A stretch of 64,000 nt of DNA from the NCBI RefSeq assembly GCF_017573545.1, contig NZ_JAGEOK010000008.1:62001-126000 (forward strand). The letters are read 5' to 3'. Position 1 is the first letter of the stretch. Each line of letters starts with the position of its first letter. The notes beneath the pieces were generated by a model. That model saw only the letters and a program-made list of their open reading frames with translations, was not told the DNA's origin and searched no databases. Below are positions 36,400 through 44,972 of the stretch, one piece after another. Position numbers and translations under genes: made by a program. This stretch comes from Actinomadura nitritigenes. GTDB taxonomy: Bacteria > Actinomycetota > Actinomycetes > Streptosporangiales > Streptosporangiaceae.

Positions 36400-37521
36400 T
36401 CATGCGAGACCCGCGTATGCGCGGCACTCGTCGCGGTCGGTGGGCAGGTCCCACTCCTGCAGGATCTCCATGAGGTTGCCCCACCGCCAGCTGCTCTCGG
36501 GGAGTTCGGCGATGACCTGGACGGTCCGCCGCTGGACGGCCGTGAGGTCGGCGTAAGGCGGCAGGGGAGCGGACGGGGCGCGGAAGGCCAGCCGGAGCGC
36601 GACGGCGGCCATGGGGAAGGACGCGTCATCGGACGTGCGGGCCAGCCCGTCGAGGACGGCGCCGACGGCCTCGTCCGGCGGGTCGGCCATCCCGGCGATG
36701 GCGGCGGCCGAGTAGAGGCGCAGGTCGCCGTTCATGAACGCGACGGTCGCGCCAGGCGGGTCGGCGCTGGCGGCGGCGAGTTCGGCGATGACGGGCGGGT
36801 CCGTGACGTCCAGGCGGAGGAGCGCGATGGCGGCGGCCCAGCGGGTGAGCGGTTCGGCGCCGTCGAGGTGCTCCCGGAGCCGGGGGATCAGGTCGCGGCC
36901 GTCGAGGAGGCCGGTGGAGATGAGCGCGTTGGCGGCGACGGCCGGATCCTGCTCGGTTCGGAGCAGTGCCCGCAGGGCGGAGAGCGACGCGGCGGCCTCC
37001 TCCGGGAACCAGCCGAGCGTGTACGCGGCGGCGGCGCGGACGGGGACGTCCTCGTCGGCGAGCAGATCGCGGACGAGGGGGAGCCGGGCCCGGACGGCGT
37101 CGTAGGCGGCGAGTTCGGCCTCGGCGACCCAGGCGTCCAGGCGGTGTTCCTCCTCGGCGGGGTCGGAGGCGCGCAACCGGGCGACCTCGCGGCGCCATCC
37201 GGCGATGTCGACGCCGCAGGGAAGGTGCGCCTCGTCGGAGCCGATCGCCATCCCGGCCGCCAGGCAGAGCGGGTCGTCGCGGTCGGGGGTGGCCGGGTCG
37301 GCGGCGAGGGCCAGCAGGAACGGCACCGCGGGCCCGGACGCCGGATAGCGGCTGCCCTGGTGGTAGATGCTCGCGTAGAGGGTGTGCAGCGCTTCCTGGC
37401 GCTCCTCCTGGTCCGGCGTGCGGAGCGTCCGCAGTAGGCCCGGGACGTCGTCCGCGGAGCCGTAGGCGTGGCGGAGGCCGGACCAGTCGATGTCGTCGAG
37501 CCCTGCCAGGGGTTCGTCCAT
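36400..37521 (-). CDS. HEAT-repeat protein
   Basis: 373 residues from ATG 37521 (ATG 37551 would add ten). Alpha-helical repeats of about 35-40 residues: [72 protein letters not shown]. No enzymatic motif. HEAT scaffolds usually bind proteins. Its start faces the third Arg-rich small-protein gene across 169 bp, with the conserved leader in that gap. Function unknown. Confidence 0.8.
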   Translation of the reverse strand: MDEPLAGLDDIDWSGLRHAYGSADDVPGLLRTLRTPDQEERQEALHTLYASIYHQGSRYPASGPAVPFLLALAADPATPDRDDPLCLAAGMAIGSDEAHLPCGVDIAGWRREVARLRASDPAEEEHRLDAWVAEAELAAYDAVRARLPLVRDLLADEDVPVRAAAAYTLGWFPEEAAASLSALRALLRTEQDPAVAANALISTGLLDGRDLIPRLREHLDGAEPLTRWAAAIALLRLDVTDPPVIAELAAASADPPGATVAFMNGDLRLYSAAAIAGMADPPDEAVGAVLDGLARTSDDASFPMAAVALRLAFRAPSAPLPPYADLTAVQRRTVQVIAELPESSWRWGNLMEILQEWDLPTDRDECRAYAGLA

Positions 37522-37566
37522 GGCGGGATTCTGCCAGGCGTGTTCCGGCATCGGCGTCGACCTGGA

Positions 37567-37606
37567 TAAGAACGTCTAAGACCCCGATAAGGCCGGATAT
37601 AGGGCG
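37567..37606 (+). repeat. TAAG motif array before the third small-protein gene
   Basis: TAAGAAC (37567), TAAGACC (37577), TAAGGCC (37588) and TAGGGCG (37600) are 10, 11 and 12 bp apart, so on one face of the helix. The last belongs to the conserved leader. This parallels the TAAGGCG array at 23221-23300. Confidence 0.5.
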
Positions 37607-37659
37607 TCGTCCCGATGCCCGGGCGGGGGCCTTAGGACGAACCTCTTGGATGTCGGGCC
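37599..37659 (+). promoter_or_regulatory. Second copy of the conserved 61-bp leader
   Basis: ATAGGGCGTCGTCCCGATG (37599), GGGGCCTTAGGACGAACC (37626) and ATGTCGGGCC (37650), with the same 8- and 6-bp gaps as 23153-23213. The CGGGCC / GGCCCG stem (37654-37672) is kept with a different loop. It lies 31 bp before the GTG of the small protein. Confidence 0.75.
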
Positions 37660-37690
37660 GTTGCAGCGGCCCGCGACGAAGGAGGGGGCC

Positions 37691-37879
37691 GTGTACCACC
37701 ACGACATCATGCGGTCGATCATGCGGGAGCGGGCCGGGGAGCGGCGTGCGGAGGCGCGGGCGGCGCGGAACGCGGCGCTGGCGCGGCGGGCGCGCGAGTT
37801 CTGGGAGGAGCGGGCGCAGCGGGGCGCGCGCCCGGTGCGGCGGCCGTCCGGGCGGCGCGGAACGGCGCCGGCCGGCTGA
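37691..37879 (+). CDS. 62-residue Arg-rich small protein
   Basis: GTG start with GGAGGGGG directly upstream. MYHHDIMRSIMRERAGERRA followed by AEARAARNAALARRAREF shares the MYxxDIxRxI start and the RxAEARxAR core with the 36-residue proteins at 22849 and 23011. An extra C-terminal part (GARPVRRPSGRRG) is Arg/Pro-rich. It shares the 61-bp leader with copy A. Function unknown. Confidence 0.75.
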   Translation: MYHHDIMRSIMRERAGERRAEARAARNAALARRAREFWEERAQRGARPVRRPSGRRGTAPAG

Positions 37880-37910
37880 CGGCCGACGGCGACGACGGAT
37901 GCCGACGACC

Positions 37911-37949
37911 GACGACCGGCGCCGACGACCGGCGCCGACGACCGGCGCC
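37911..37949 (+). repeat. Three 13-bp tandem repeats
   Basis: GACGACCGGCGCC three times in a row in the 218-bp gap before the SCO5389-type gene, with looser GACGACGG units before it. Probably slippage product; no function seen. Confidence 0.8.
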
Positions 37950-38097
37950 GGCCGCCCGGGGACCGGGGCCGTGCCGGCCGGCGGCCGAGGGTCTCGTATG
38001 GCCCATGTAAGGACCGCTGTCAAGCCTGGAATTGTCGGGATGCCGTGATTAGCGTCGCGGGTGGTGGGTTTCATCCGTCTGCGAAAGGACCCCCGCG

Positions 38098-38484
38098 ATG
38101 TCCCTTGACGTGTCCCCGGAACTCCTCGAGACGGCTCGGCAGGGCGAGATCGGCGACAAGGAGTTCGTCGAATGCATCAGGACGTCCCTCCCGTACGCGT
38201 GGGAGCTGATCAGCGGTCTGGTGGCGCGGCTGCAGGTGGACGGTGGCGAGTTCGCCGACAACCTGACGCCGCCGCCGGACGAGCGGGCGCGCGGCCAGCT
38301 GCTGCGCGTGCTGGCGAGCGACGCGATGCGCGGAACGCTGGAACGCTACTTCGGGGTGAAGCTGGCGTTCCAGAACTGCCATCGGGTCGCGGTCTTCCCG
38401 TCCGGTGATTCGGCGGCGTACCGCACGTTCGTGACGCCGCGCGAGCAGATCCTGAACCAGTCTCCGGAACTGCGCGACTGCTGA
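38098..38484 (+). CDS. SCO5389-family conserved actinobacterial protein
   Basis: 128 residues, start ATG preceded by AAAGGA. MSLDVSPELLETARQGEIGD, EFVECIRTSLPYAWELISGLVARL, GGEFADNLTPPPDERARGQLL and FGVKLAFQNCHRVAVFP match the conserved Streptomyces protein as remembered. Soluble, alpha-helical, no catalytic motif. Function unknown. A strong palindrome between it and the convergent oxidoreductase gene probably terminates both. Confidence 0.85.
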   Translation: MSLDVSPELLETARQGEIGDKEFVECIRTSLPYAWELISGLVARLQVDGGEFADNLTPPPDERARGQLLRVLASDAMRGTLERYFGVKLAFQNCHRVAVFPSGDSAAYRTFVTPREQILNQSPELRDC

Positions 38485-38590
38485 ATCGGCCCCTGCCGGA
38501 ATCGGGGCCGCCGAATCGGGCCGCCGAATCGGGCGCGGCCGAATCGAGCACCGGATCCGCCGCTGCCGGATCGGCTCTGGAGGTTGCCGT

Positions 38591-38624
38591 GGACGCGCCG
38601 CCCTTCGCGAAGGGCGGCGCGTCC
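38591..38624. terminator. 34-bp perfect palindrome, bidirectional terminator
   Basis: GGACGCGCCGCCCTTCG followed by its exact complement. It lies 24 bp after the true C-terminus of the flavin oxidoreductase (38648), supporting that end rather than the longer in-frame end at 38346. Confidence 0.8.
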
Positions 38625-38647
38625 GCATGTGAGGGGAGCGCTGCGCG

Positions 38648-39656
38648 TCAGGAGAGCGCCGCGCGCGTTCTCGGAAGCACCTGCTCGCCGAGGCGGGCGA
38701 TGTTCTCGAGCGTCGCGCGGTGCGACCCCGGCGGCCTCGACCAGCAGGACGAGATGCCGGATCCCGGTCCGCTCGGCGGTCGCGGTGAGCGCGGCGGCGC
38801 AGTCGCCGGGGGAGCCGACGGGGTGCAGGCCGCACAGCCGGCGGGTGTAGGCGACGGGGTCGCGGGACGGCCGGGGCCGGTCGTCGACGGGCACGTAGCC
38901 GTCCAGGCCGGGGCCGAGCCAGCGCGGCATCTCGTCGAGCAGCGTCCGGACGGCCTCGTCCCGCGTGTCCGCGACCTGTGCGAGGTGGACGGAGACGTGC
39001 GGCGCGCCCGGGACGCCATGGCGGGCGACGGCGGCGGCCTTCTCGCCGTCGCCGATGTGCATTCCGAGGAGCATCGGCAGACCGCGTTCCGCGGCGATCG
39101 CCTCGGTGGCGGGAGAGGTGCACGCGACGGAGACCGGCGGCGGGTCGTCCGTTCTCGGCACGACCGGGACTTCGCGGAACGAGAAGTGCTCGCCCCGCCA
39201 CCCGAGCCGTTCCGAGCGCAGCCAGGCGAGCAGCAGGTCGAGGGATTCGGCGAACCCTTCCTCGTAGCGGCGGAACCCGGTTCCGAAGACCTCCAGATCG
39301 CGCCACGGGCCGCCGCGTCCGACGCCGAGCCGGAAACGCCCGCCGGAGAGCAGCGACAGCATCGCCGCCTGCTCCGCGAGCGCGACGGGATGCTGGTCGG
39401 AAAGGACGCTGACCGCGGTGCCGACGTGGACGCGGCGGGTCATGGCCAGGATGTGGCCCGCCATCAGCGTCGCCGACGGGATGACGCCGTAGGACATGAA
39501 ATGGTGCTCCGCCAGCCACACGTCGTCGAACCCGGCGCGTTCCGCCGCGACGGCGGCCTCGACCGTGCGGGCGAGGGCGGCGGCGTCGTCCTGACCGGGG
39601 TAGCGGGCGGCGAGCAGGAAGATTCCGAAGCGCACGTCACCGGTCGTACCCGGCAT
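38648..39656 (-). CDS. LLM-class flavin-dependent oxidoreductase, likely frameshifted
   Basis: Luciferase-like TIM-barrel enzyme using reduced flavin or F420. N-terminus VRFGIFLLAARYPG, then DDVWLAEHHF, HVGTAVSVLSDQHPVALAEQAAML and FRLGVGRGGPWRDLEVFG are typical. The starting frame loses homology after HLVLLVEAAG and would run on another ~125 residues to 38346. The expected C-terminus ATLENIARLGEQVLPRTRAALS is in the neighbouring frame and ends at 38648. One surplus base in the C4 run at 38726-38729 explains it. Either a real mutation or a sequencing error. Start uncertain (ATG 39656 or GTG 39635). Confidence 0.75.
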
Positions 39657-39691
39657 CCGGGCCGGCCGAGCGCTCTGGGAGACTGCCGTCC

Positions 39692-41296
39692 ATGACTGGT
39701 GGTTCGTTCAGCAGGGTCGGGGTCGTCGGACTGGGGACCATGGGCGCGGGCATCGCCGAGGTGCTGGCGCGCGGCGGCCTGGCGGTCGTCGGCATCGAGG
39801 TGAACCAGGACGCGCTGGAGCGCGGCCGAGGCCACCTCGAGAAGTCGACGGGGCGCGCGGTGAAGCGCGGCAAGCTCACCGAGGACGCGCAGCGCGAGAT
39901 CCTCGGCCGGGTGGCGCTGTCCACCGACTTCGCCGACCTCGGCGACTGCGACCTGGTCATCGAGGCGGTGCCGGAGCGCCTCGACCTCAAGCGCAAGGTG
40001 TTCGCGACGCTGGACGGGGTGTGCCGCGCCGACGCGGTGCTGGCCACCAACACCTCCTCGCTGTCGGTCACCGACATCGCCGTCACCACGGAGCGGCCCA
40101 CCAAGATCGTCGGGGTGCACTTCTTCAACCCGGCGCCGGTGATGAGGCTGGTCGAGGTCATCCGCACGGTGCTCACCGAGCCGGACGCCGTCGACCGCGT
40201 CGCCGCGCTGGTGCAGGACCTCGGCAAGACCCCGGTCACCATCGGTGACCGCGCCGGGTTCGTCGCGAACCGGCTGCTGTTCGGCTACCTCAACCAGGCC
40301 GCCGGGATGCTGGAGTCCGGGCACGCGACCCGCGACGACATCGACACCGCGATGACGGTGGGCGCCGGCCTGCCGATGGGCCCGTTCACCCTGATGGACC
40401 TGATCGGCCTCGACACCTGCCTGGAGGTGCTGGAGGCGATCCACGCCGAGACCCGCGACCGGCGGCACGCGCCGTCCCCGCTGCTGCGGGAGCTGGTCAC
40501 CGCCGGGCTGCTCGGCCGCAAGACGGGCCGCGGCTTCTACGACCACGGCGCGCCGAAGGCCGAGGCGCCCGCGCCGGCGGACGGTCCCGCGCCCGTCGTC
40601 GGCGTCCTCGGCGCCGGCGCCCTCGCCGACGCGTTCGCCGCGCTCTGCGACCGCGCGGGCGCGCAGGTCCGCGACGCCGCCGCCGGCCTCGCGGAGTGCG
40701 ATCTGATCGTCGAGGCGTCCGGGGACGCCGGCGCCGGGCGCGAGCTGCTCGCGGCCGCGGCGCGGGCGGCCAGGCCGGGCGCGGTCCTCGCCGTCACGTC
40801 CGCGACCGTTCCGGTGGCCGAGGCGGCGATGGCGTCCGGACGTCCCGCCGACGTCGTCGGCCTGCACCTGCCCACCCTGCCCGCGGCGGACGCGGCTGAC
40901 GCGGCTGACGCGGCGGGCACCCTCGCCGAGATCGCGGAGACCGTCGCGACGGGTCCCGGCGTCGCCGACCGCGCCGCGGAGCTGGCCGGGCGGCTCGGCC
41001 TCACCGCCGTCCGCTGCCGCGCCCGCGCCGGCTTCATCGTGGACGCGCTGCGCTTCCCGTACCTCAACGACGCCGCCGCGATGCTCGGCGCCGGGTACGC
41101 CGGCCCGGACGCGATCGACGCCGCGATGACGCTCGGCTGCGGCTACCCGACCGGCCCGATCGCCGACCTCGACCGACTCGGGATCGACCGCGCCGTCGCC
41201 GTGCTGCGCGCCCTGCACGCCGAGACCCGCGAGCCGTCGCTGGCGCCCGTCCCGCTCCTCACCGAGCACGTCACGGCGGGCGTGCCGATCCGCTGA
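39692..41296 (+). CDS. 3-hydroxyacyl-CoA dehydrogenase with internally duplicated halves
   Basis: 534 residues. The first half is a full 3-hydroxybutyryl-CoA dehydrogenase: Rossmann GVVGLGTMGAGIAEVLA, ATNTSSLSVT, catalytic His in GVHFFNPAPVMRLVEV, and C-terminal domain GFVANRLLFGYLNQA...GRKTGRGFYDHG (to about 290). After an Ala/Pro linker a second, weaker copy follows: GVLGAGALADAFAAL, VGLHLPTLPAAD and a second C-domain (GFIVDALRFPYLNDAAAMLGAGYAGPDAIDAAM). Oxidises 3-hydroxyacyl-CoA with NAD in butyrate or phenylacetate-type pathways. The second copy is probably structural. Confidence 0.9.
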   Translation: MTGGSFSRVGVVGLGTMGAGIAEVLARGGLAVVGIEVNQDALERGRGHLEKSTGRAVKRGKLTEDAQREILGRVALSTDFADLGDCDLVIEAVPERLDLKRKVFATLDGVCRADAVLATNTSSLSVTDIAVTTERPTKIVGVHFFNPAPVMRLVEVIRTVLTEPDAVDRVAALVQDLGKTPVTIGDRAGFVANRLLFGYLNQAAGMLESGHATRDDIDTAMTVGAGLPMGPFTLMDLIGLDTCLEVLEAIHAETRDRRHAPSPLLRELVTAGLLGRKTGRGFYDHGAPKAEAPAPADGPAPVVGVLGAGALADAFAALCDRAGAQVRDAAAGLAECDLIVEASGDAGAGRELLAAAARAARPGAVLAVTSATVPVAEAAMASGRPADVVGLHLPTLPAADAADAADAAGTLAEIAETVATGPGVADRAAELAGRLGLTAVRCRARAGFIVDALRFPYLNDAAAMLGAGYAGPDAIDAAMTLGCGYPTGPIADLDRLGIDRAVAVLRALHAETREPSLAPVPLLTEHVTAGVPIR

Positions 41297-41374
41297 CCAC
41301 CGGGCCCGGAGCACGGCCGCCGGGAGCCTCCGGTCGGCGACCGGCGGCCCGCGCGGGCTCATATCCTGGTGGGC

Positions 41375-41686
41375 ATGAGCCCCCGCAAGAACCGCCGTGC
41401 CGTGTCCGGGAAGCCGCCGCAGGGCGGCGGCTGGGCGCAGCGGACGGAGGAGGGGCCGGACGGCGACTGGATCGTCCGGTCGATCGCGGGGGCGGCCGCG
41501 GTGAAGGCGTACCGGTGCCCGGGCTGCGACCAGGAGATCCCGCCGGGCGCCCCGCACGTCGTCGCGTGGCCGGCGGACGAGCGGGGCGGCGCCGACGACC
41601 GGCGGCACTGGCACCGCCCGTGCTGGGAGGCGCGGGCCCGCCGGGCGCCGCGCGTCCAGCGGAGCAGGAACGCGCCGCGCTACTGA
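41375..41686 (+). CDS. Small basic protein with Cys/His motif
   Basis: 103 residues from ATG 41375 (GTG 41369 adds two). The Arg/Lys-rich N-terminus MSPRKNRRAVSGKPPQGGG is followed by YRCPGCDQEIPPGAPHVVAW and HWHRPCW, giving CxxC and HxHxxC, a plausible zinc site. Actinobacterial relatives are often labelled ATP/GTP-binding protein without evidence. Function unknown. The next gene begins 42 bp later and is probably co-transcribed. Confidence 0.75.
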   Translation: MSPRKNRRAVSGKPPQGGGWAQRTEEGPDGDWIVRSIAGAAAVKAYRCPGCDQEIPPGAPHVVAWPADERGGADDRRHWHRPCWEARARRAPRVQRSRNAPRY

Positions 41687-41728
41687 GCGCGGCGTTACCG
41701 GGCACGGCACCACCGAGTGAGGGAGTCG

Positions 41729-42451
41729 ATGACGGAGATCAGGGCGGCGACGGTGCTCCCGGCGCGGCGCGAGGAGATCACCCTGCACACCTCCGACGGG
41801 CTGCGGCTCGTCGGGGAGCTGGCGCTGCCGCCGGACCGGCCGCCGGTCGCGACCCTGGTCTGCCTGCACCCGCTGCCGACCGCCGAGGGCATGATGGACA
41901 GCCACGTGCTCCGCAAGGCGTCCTACCGGCTGCCCGCGCTCGCCGGCCTCGCCGTCCTGCGGTTCAACACGCGCGGGACGACGTCGGCGCGCGGCACCAG
42001 CGAGGGCGAGTTCGGCGAGGGCGAGACCGAGCGGTTCGACGTCGCGGCGGCGCTGGAGTACACCGAGTACCACGACCTGCCGCGGCCGTGGCTGCTCGGC
42101 TGGTCGTTCGGCACCGAGCTGGCGCTGCGCTGGGGGCTGGACCCGCTGGTCGAGGGCGCGATCCTGCTGTCGCCGCCACTGAAGCGGGCCGGGGACGCCG
42201 ACCTGGACGCCTGGGGCGCCGACGGGCGGCCGCTCGTCGCGCTCGTCCCGGAGTTCGACGACTACCTGCGCCCGGCGGAGGCGCGGGAGCGGTTCGCGCG
42301 CGCGCCGCAGGCGGAGGTGATCGGCGTGGACAACGCCAAGCACCTGTGGGTGGGGGAGCCGTACGTCCGGACCGTGCTGAACGAGATCGTGCGGCACGTC
42401 GCGCCGGACGCGTATCCACTTCCCACAGAATGGGACGAACCGGACAGATAA
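41729..42451 (+). CDS. Alpha/beta hydrolase fold protein
   Basis: 240 residues from ATG 41729 (GTG 41717 is possible). Features: SDGLRLVGELALP, VCLHPLPTAEGMMDSHVL (oxyanion strand region), LRFNTRGTTSARG, nucleophile elbow GWSFG, and a C-terminal His in NAKHLWVGE. Resembles small dienelactone-hydrolase-like proteins of actinobacteria. Substrate unknown. Follows the small Cys/His protein gene. Confidence 0.88.
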   Translation: MTEIRAATVLPARREEITLHTSDGLRLVGELALPPDRPPVATLVCLHPLPTAEGMMDSHVLRKASYRLPALAGLAVLRFNTRGTTSARGTSEGEFGEGETERFDVAAALEYTEYHDLPRPWLLGWSFGTELALRWGLDPLVEGAILLSPPLKRAGDADLDAWGADGRPLVALVPEFDDYLRPAEARERFARAPQAEVIGVDNAKHLWVGEPYVRTVLNEIVRHVAPDAYPLPTEWDEPDR

Positions 42452-42567
42452 ACGCGCACGGCCGATCGCGGCCACTCCTGTCCCACCGCCCCCGATAGCG
42501 GGTAACGATTGTCTGGCCGCCGCGTGAACGCGGCGGCGTTTCGCGGACGCGGACGTGAGGGAACCGG

Positions 42568-43359
42568 ATGACCGTGCAGCTGTACGCCAGGGACGTCGGG
42601 ACGGGGACACCGCTCGTCCTGCTGCACGCCTTCCCGCTCTCCTCGGCGATGTGGCTCGAGCAGCGGCAGGGTCTCGCGAACCGGTTCCGCGTCGTCACCC
42701 CGGACCTGCGCGGGTTCGGCGGCTCGCGGCTCGGCACCGACGACCCGTCCGTCGACCTGATGGCCGACGACGTCGCGCACCTGTTCCGCCGGCTCGGCCT
42801 CCAGCGCGCCGTCGTCGGCGGGCTGTCCATGGGCGGGTACGTCGCGATGGCGCTGTGCCGCCGCCACCCCGACCTCGTGCTCGGCGTCGTCCTCGCCTCG
42901 ACGCGCGCCGCCGCCGACACCGACGCGGTCCGCGCGAACCGGCTGCGCCAGGCCGACGCGATCGACGGCGACGGCACCGTCCGGGTCCTGCTGGACGAGG
43001 TCCTGCCCGGTCTCGTCGGGCCGACCACCTACCGGCAGCGCGCCCTCGTCTACGGGCGCGTCCGGGGGCTCGTCCAGGCGACGCCCGCGCCCGCCGCGGC
43101 GTGGGCGCTGCGCGCCATGGCGGGACGTCCCGAGTCGTTCGAGACGCTGCGCGGTCTCAAGGTGCCCGCGCTGGTGATGGTCGGCGACGAGGACGAACTC
43201 GCCACCGAGGACGAGGCGCGCGCCATGGCCGACGCCCTCCCGAACGCCGAGCTGCTCGTCATCCCGCGCGCCGGGCACCTGTGCGCCGTCGAGCAGCCCG
43301 ACCTGTTCAACCAGGCCGTCGCCGAGTTCGCCGCCGCGCTGGCCCGCACCACCCGCTGA
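42568..43359 (+). CDS. Alpha/beta hydrolase (3-oxoadipate enol-lactonase-like)
   Basis: 263 residues. HAFPLSSAMW (oxyanion HG-type region), TPDLRGFGGS, nucleophile GLSMGGYVAM (Ser), Asp in MVGDEDELA and His in IPRAGHLCAVEQP form a complete triad. Most like esterases and enol-lactone hydrolases of aromatic catabolism; the specific substrate is not shown. It has its own ribosome site (GAGGGAA) and lies 116 bp after the previous hydrolase. Confidence 0.9.
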   Translation: MTVQLYARDVGTGTPLVLLHAFPLSSAMWLEQRQGLANRFRVVTPDLRGFGGSRLGTDDPSVDLMADDVAHLFRRLGLQRAVVGGLSMGGYVAMALCRRHPDLVLGVVLASTRAAADTDAVRANRLRQADAIDGDGTVRVLLDEVLPGLVGPTTYRQRALVYGRVRGLVQATPAPAAAWALRAMAGRPESFETLRGLKVPALVMVGDEDELATEDEARAMADALPNAELLVIPRAGHLCAVEQPDLFNQAVAEFAAALARTTR

Positions 43360-43393
43360 CCCCGCCCGCCGGCACCGGACGGGCCGGAACGGC

Positions 43394-44848
43394 TCAGAGC
43401 GTCTCCTGCCTCGGCAGGACCACCTCGCGGATCAGCAGCGAGATCGCCGCCGCGGTCGGGATCGCCAGCAGCGCGCCGACGACGCCGAGCAGCGCGGCGC
43501 CGACCAGCGCCGCGACGATCGTCACCGCGGGCTGGACGTCGACCGTCCGCTTCATCACCCTCGGGTACACCAGGTAGTTCTCGACCTGCTGGTAGATCAC
43601 GTAGAACGCCACGCAGACGATGAGGTCGGTGGTCGTCCCGGTGAGGAAGGCGACCAGGCAGACGATCACCGCGCCGATCGTCGCGCCGATGAGCGGGACG
43701 AGGTCGGTCACCGCGACGATCAGCGCGAGCGCCAGCGCGTACTTCACCCCGAGGATCGACAGGAAGATGTACGAGCACAGCCCCGCGATGAACGCGATCG
43801 TGAACTGGCCGGCGACGTACCCGCCGATCCGGTCGAGGATCTCGTCGCCCAGCAGCGCGACGCGGGCCCGCCGGCTGCGCGGCGCGAGCTGGTAGAAGAA
43901 CGTCTTGATCTGCGGCAGCGAGCTCATGAAGTAGAGCGTCAGGATCAGGATCGTGATGGTCTGGAAGACGCCGTTGATCGCGACCTTGCCGATGCCGGTG
44001 GCGGTGTCGGTGAGCCCGTTCTGGAAGCCCGGGCTGTTGACGGCCTTCTCCGCGCGCTTGAGCAGCCCGTAGCGCTTGTCCCAGTCGGCCAGCGTCTTGT
44101 TGTTCTGCAGCTGGTCGACGAAGTCGGGGATGCTGTGCCGCAGCTCGGTGACCTGCTCGGTGACGGGCTGGACGAGCGACGCGACGAACCCGGCGAAGAA
44201 CAGGATCACGATCAGGAACACGGTCCCGACCGCGGCGCCGCGCGGCAGCCCGAGCCGGCGCAGCCGCTCCACCGCCGGGTTCAGGCCGACCGCGAGGAAC
44301 ATCGCCACCACGATCATCACGAGCACCGACTTGGCGTTCGTCGCGGCCTTCACCAGCATCCACGCGGTGATCACGCCGAGCGCGGCGGTGAACCCGAACA
44401 CGAAGGGGTGGGCGCGGCCGAGCGGCTGCCCGGGCCTGCCGAACGGGAACAGCGGGTTCACGCCGGCCTCGCGGCGGCGCTGCTCCACGTCGTGGGCGGG
44501 GTCCGGCGCGCCGGGCTCGGGCGGCCGCTGCTCCGCGGGCTCGTCCGGTGGCGCCGGACGCGTCCGCGGGCCGCCGGTGGCCGGATCGAGCTCGTAGGCG
44601 GGCTCCTGCCCGGCGGCCTCCGTGTCGAGGGCCCCGGTCGGCGCCCCCGCGGTCTCGCCGCTCCCGCCGCTCGCGCGTTCGGTGTCGTCGCTCGCGTCGT
44701 CCGTGGTGTCGGTGGTGTCGGCGGGGGGTGCGGGCGCGGGGACCTTGCCGGCGGTGCCGGTGGTCGCCTTCCCAGGCGCCGCCTCCGGCCGATCCTCGCT
44801 GGGGGTGTCGTCGGGCACGCCGCTTCTCCTTCGCCGTCCTGCCGTCAT
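43394..44848 (-). CDS. AI-2E family transporter (PerM-like)
   Basis: 484 residues. The first ~140 are a charged Pro/Thr/Glu-rich disordered region. The rest has about eight membrane helices of the AI-2 exporter superfamily: VVAMFLAVGLNPAVERLRR, FAGFVASLVQPVTEQVTEL, GQFTIAFIAGLCSYIFLSILGVKYA, TDLVPLIGATIGAVIV and VENYLVYPRVMKRTVDVQPAVTI. Family members export AI-2 or act as Na+/H+ antiporters; function here is unproven. Convergent with the hydrolase. Confidence 0.9.
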   Translation of the reverse strand: MTAGRRRRSGVPDDTPSEDRPEAAPGKATTGTAGKVPAPAPPADTTDTTDDASDDTERASGGSGETAGAPTGALDTEAAGQEPAYELDPATGGPRTRPAPPDEPAEQRPPEPGAPDPAHDVEQRRREAGVNPLFPFGRPGQPLGRAHPFVFGFTAALGVITAWMLVKAATNAKSVLVMIVVAMFLAVGLNPAVERLRRLGLPRGAAVGTVFLIVILFFAGFVASLVQPVTEQVTELRHSIPDFVDQLQNNKTLADWDKRYGLLKRAEKAVNSPGFQNGLTDTATGIGKVAINGVFQTITILILTLYFMSSLPQIKTFFYQLAPRSRRARVALLGDEILDRIGGYVAGQFTIAFIAGLCSYIFLSILGVKYALALALIVAVTDLVPLIGATIGAVIVCLVAFLTGTTTDLIVCVAFYVIYQQVENYLVYPRVMKRTVDVQPAVTIVAALVGAALLGVVGALLAIPTAAAISLLIREVVLPRQETL

Positions 44849-44944
44849 CGTTCACGGGTCAGGACGGAGGGCCGCCGACCACGCGTTACGGGTGTAGACG
44901 ACGGAAAGCCCGGAGACGTTTCCGCCTCCAGGCTCTCCGTCGTT

Positions 44945-44971
44945 CCTCCGGGCCGTCAGGCGGCCCGGAGG
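44945..44971 (-). terminator. Hairpin terminator after the coiled-coil gene
   Basis: 11-bp stem CCTCCGGGCCG / CGGCCCGGAGG with a TCAGG loop, directly after the coiled-coil protein stop (44973). Confidence 0.75.
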
Positions 44972-44972
44972 G

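Noticed and set aside
38346..38647. C-terminal extension of the flavin oxidoreductase
   Set aside because: It is the frameshifted reading, crosses a 34-bp palindrome and overlaps the convergent SCO5389-type gene by 139 bp.
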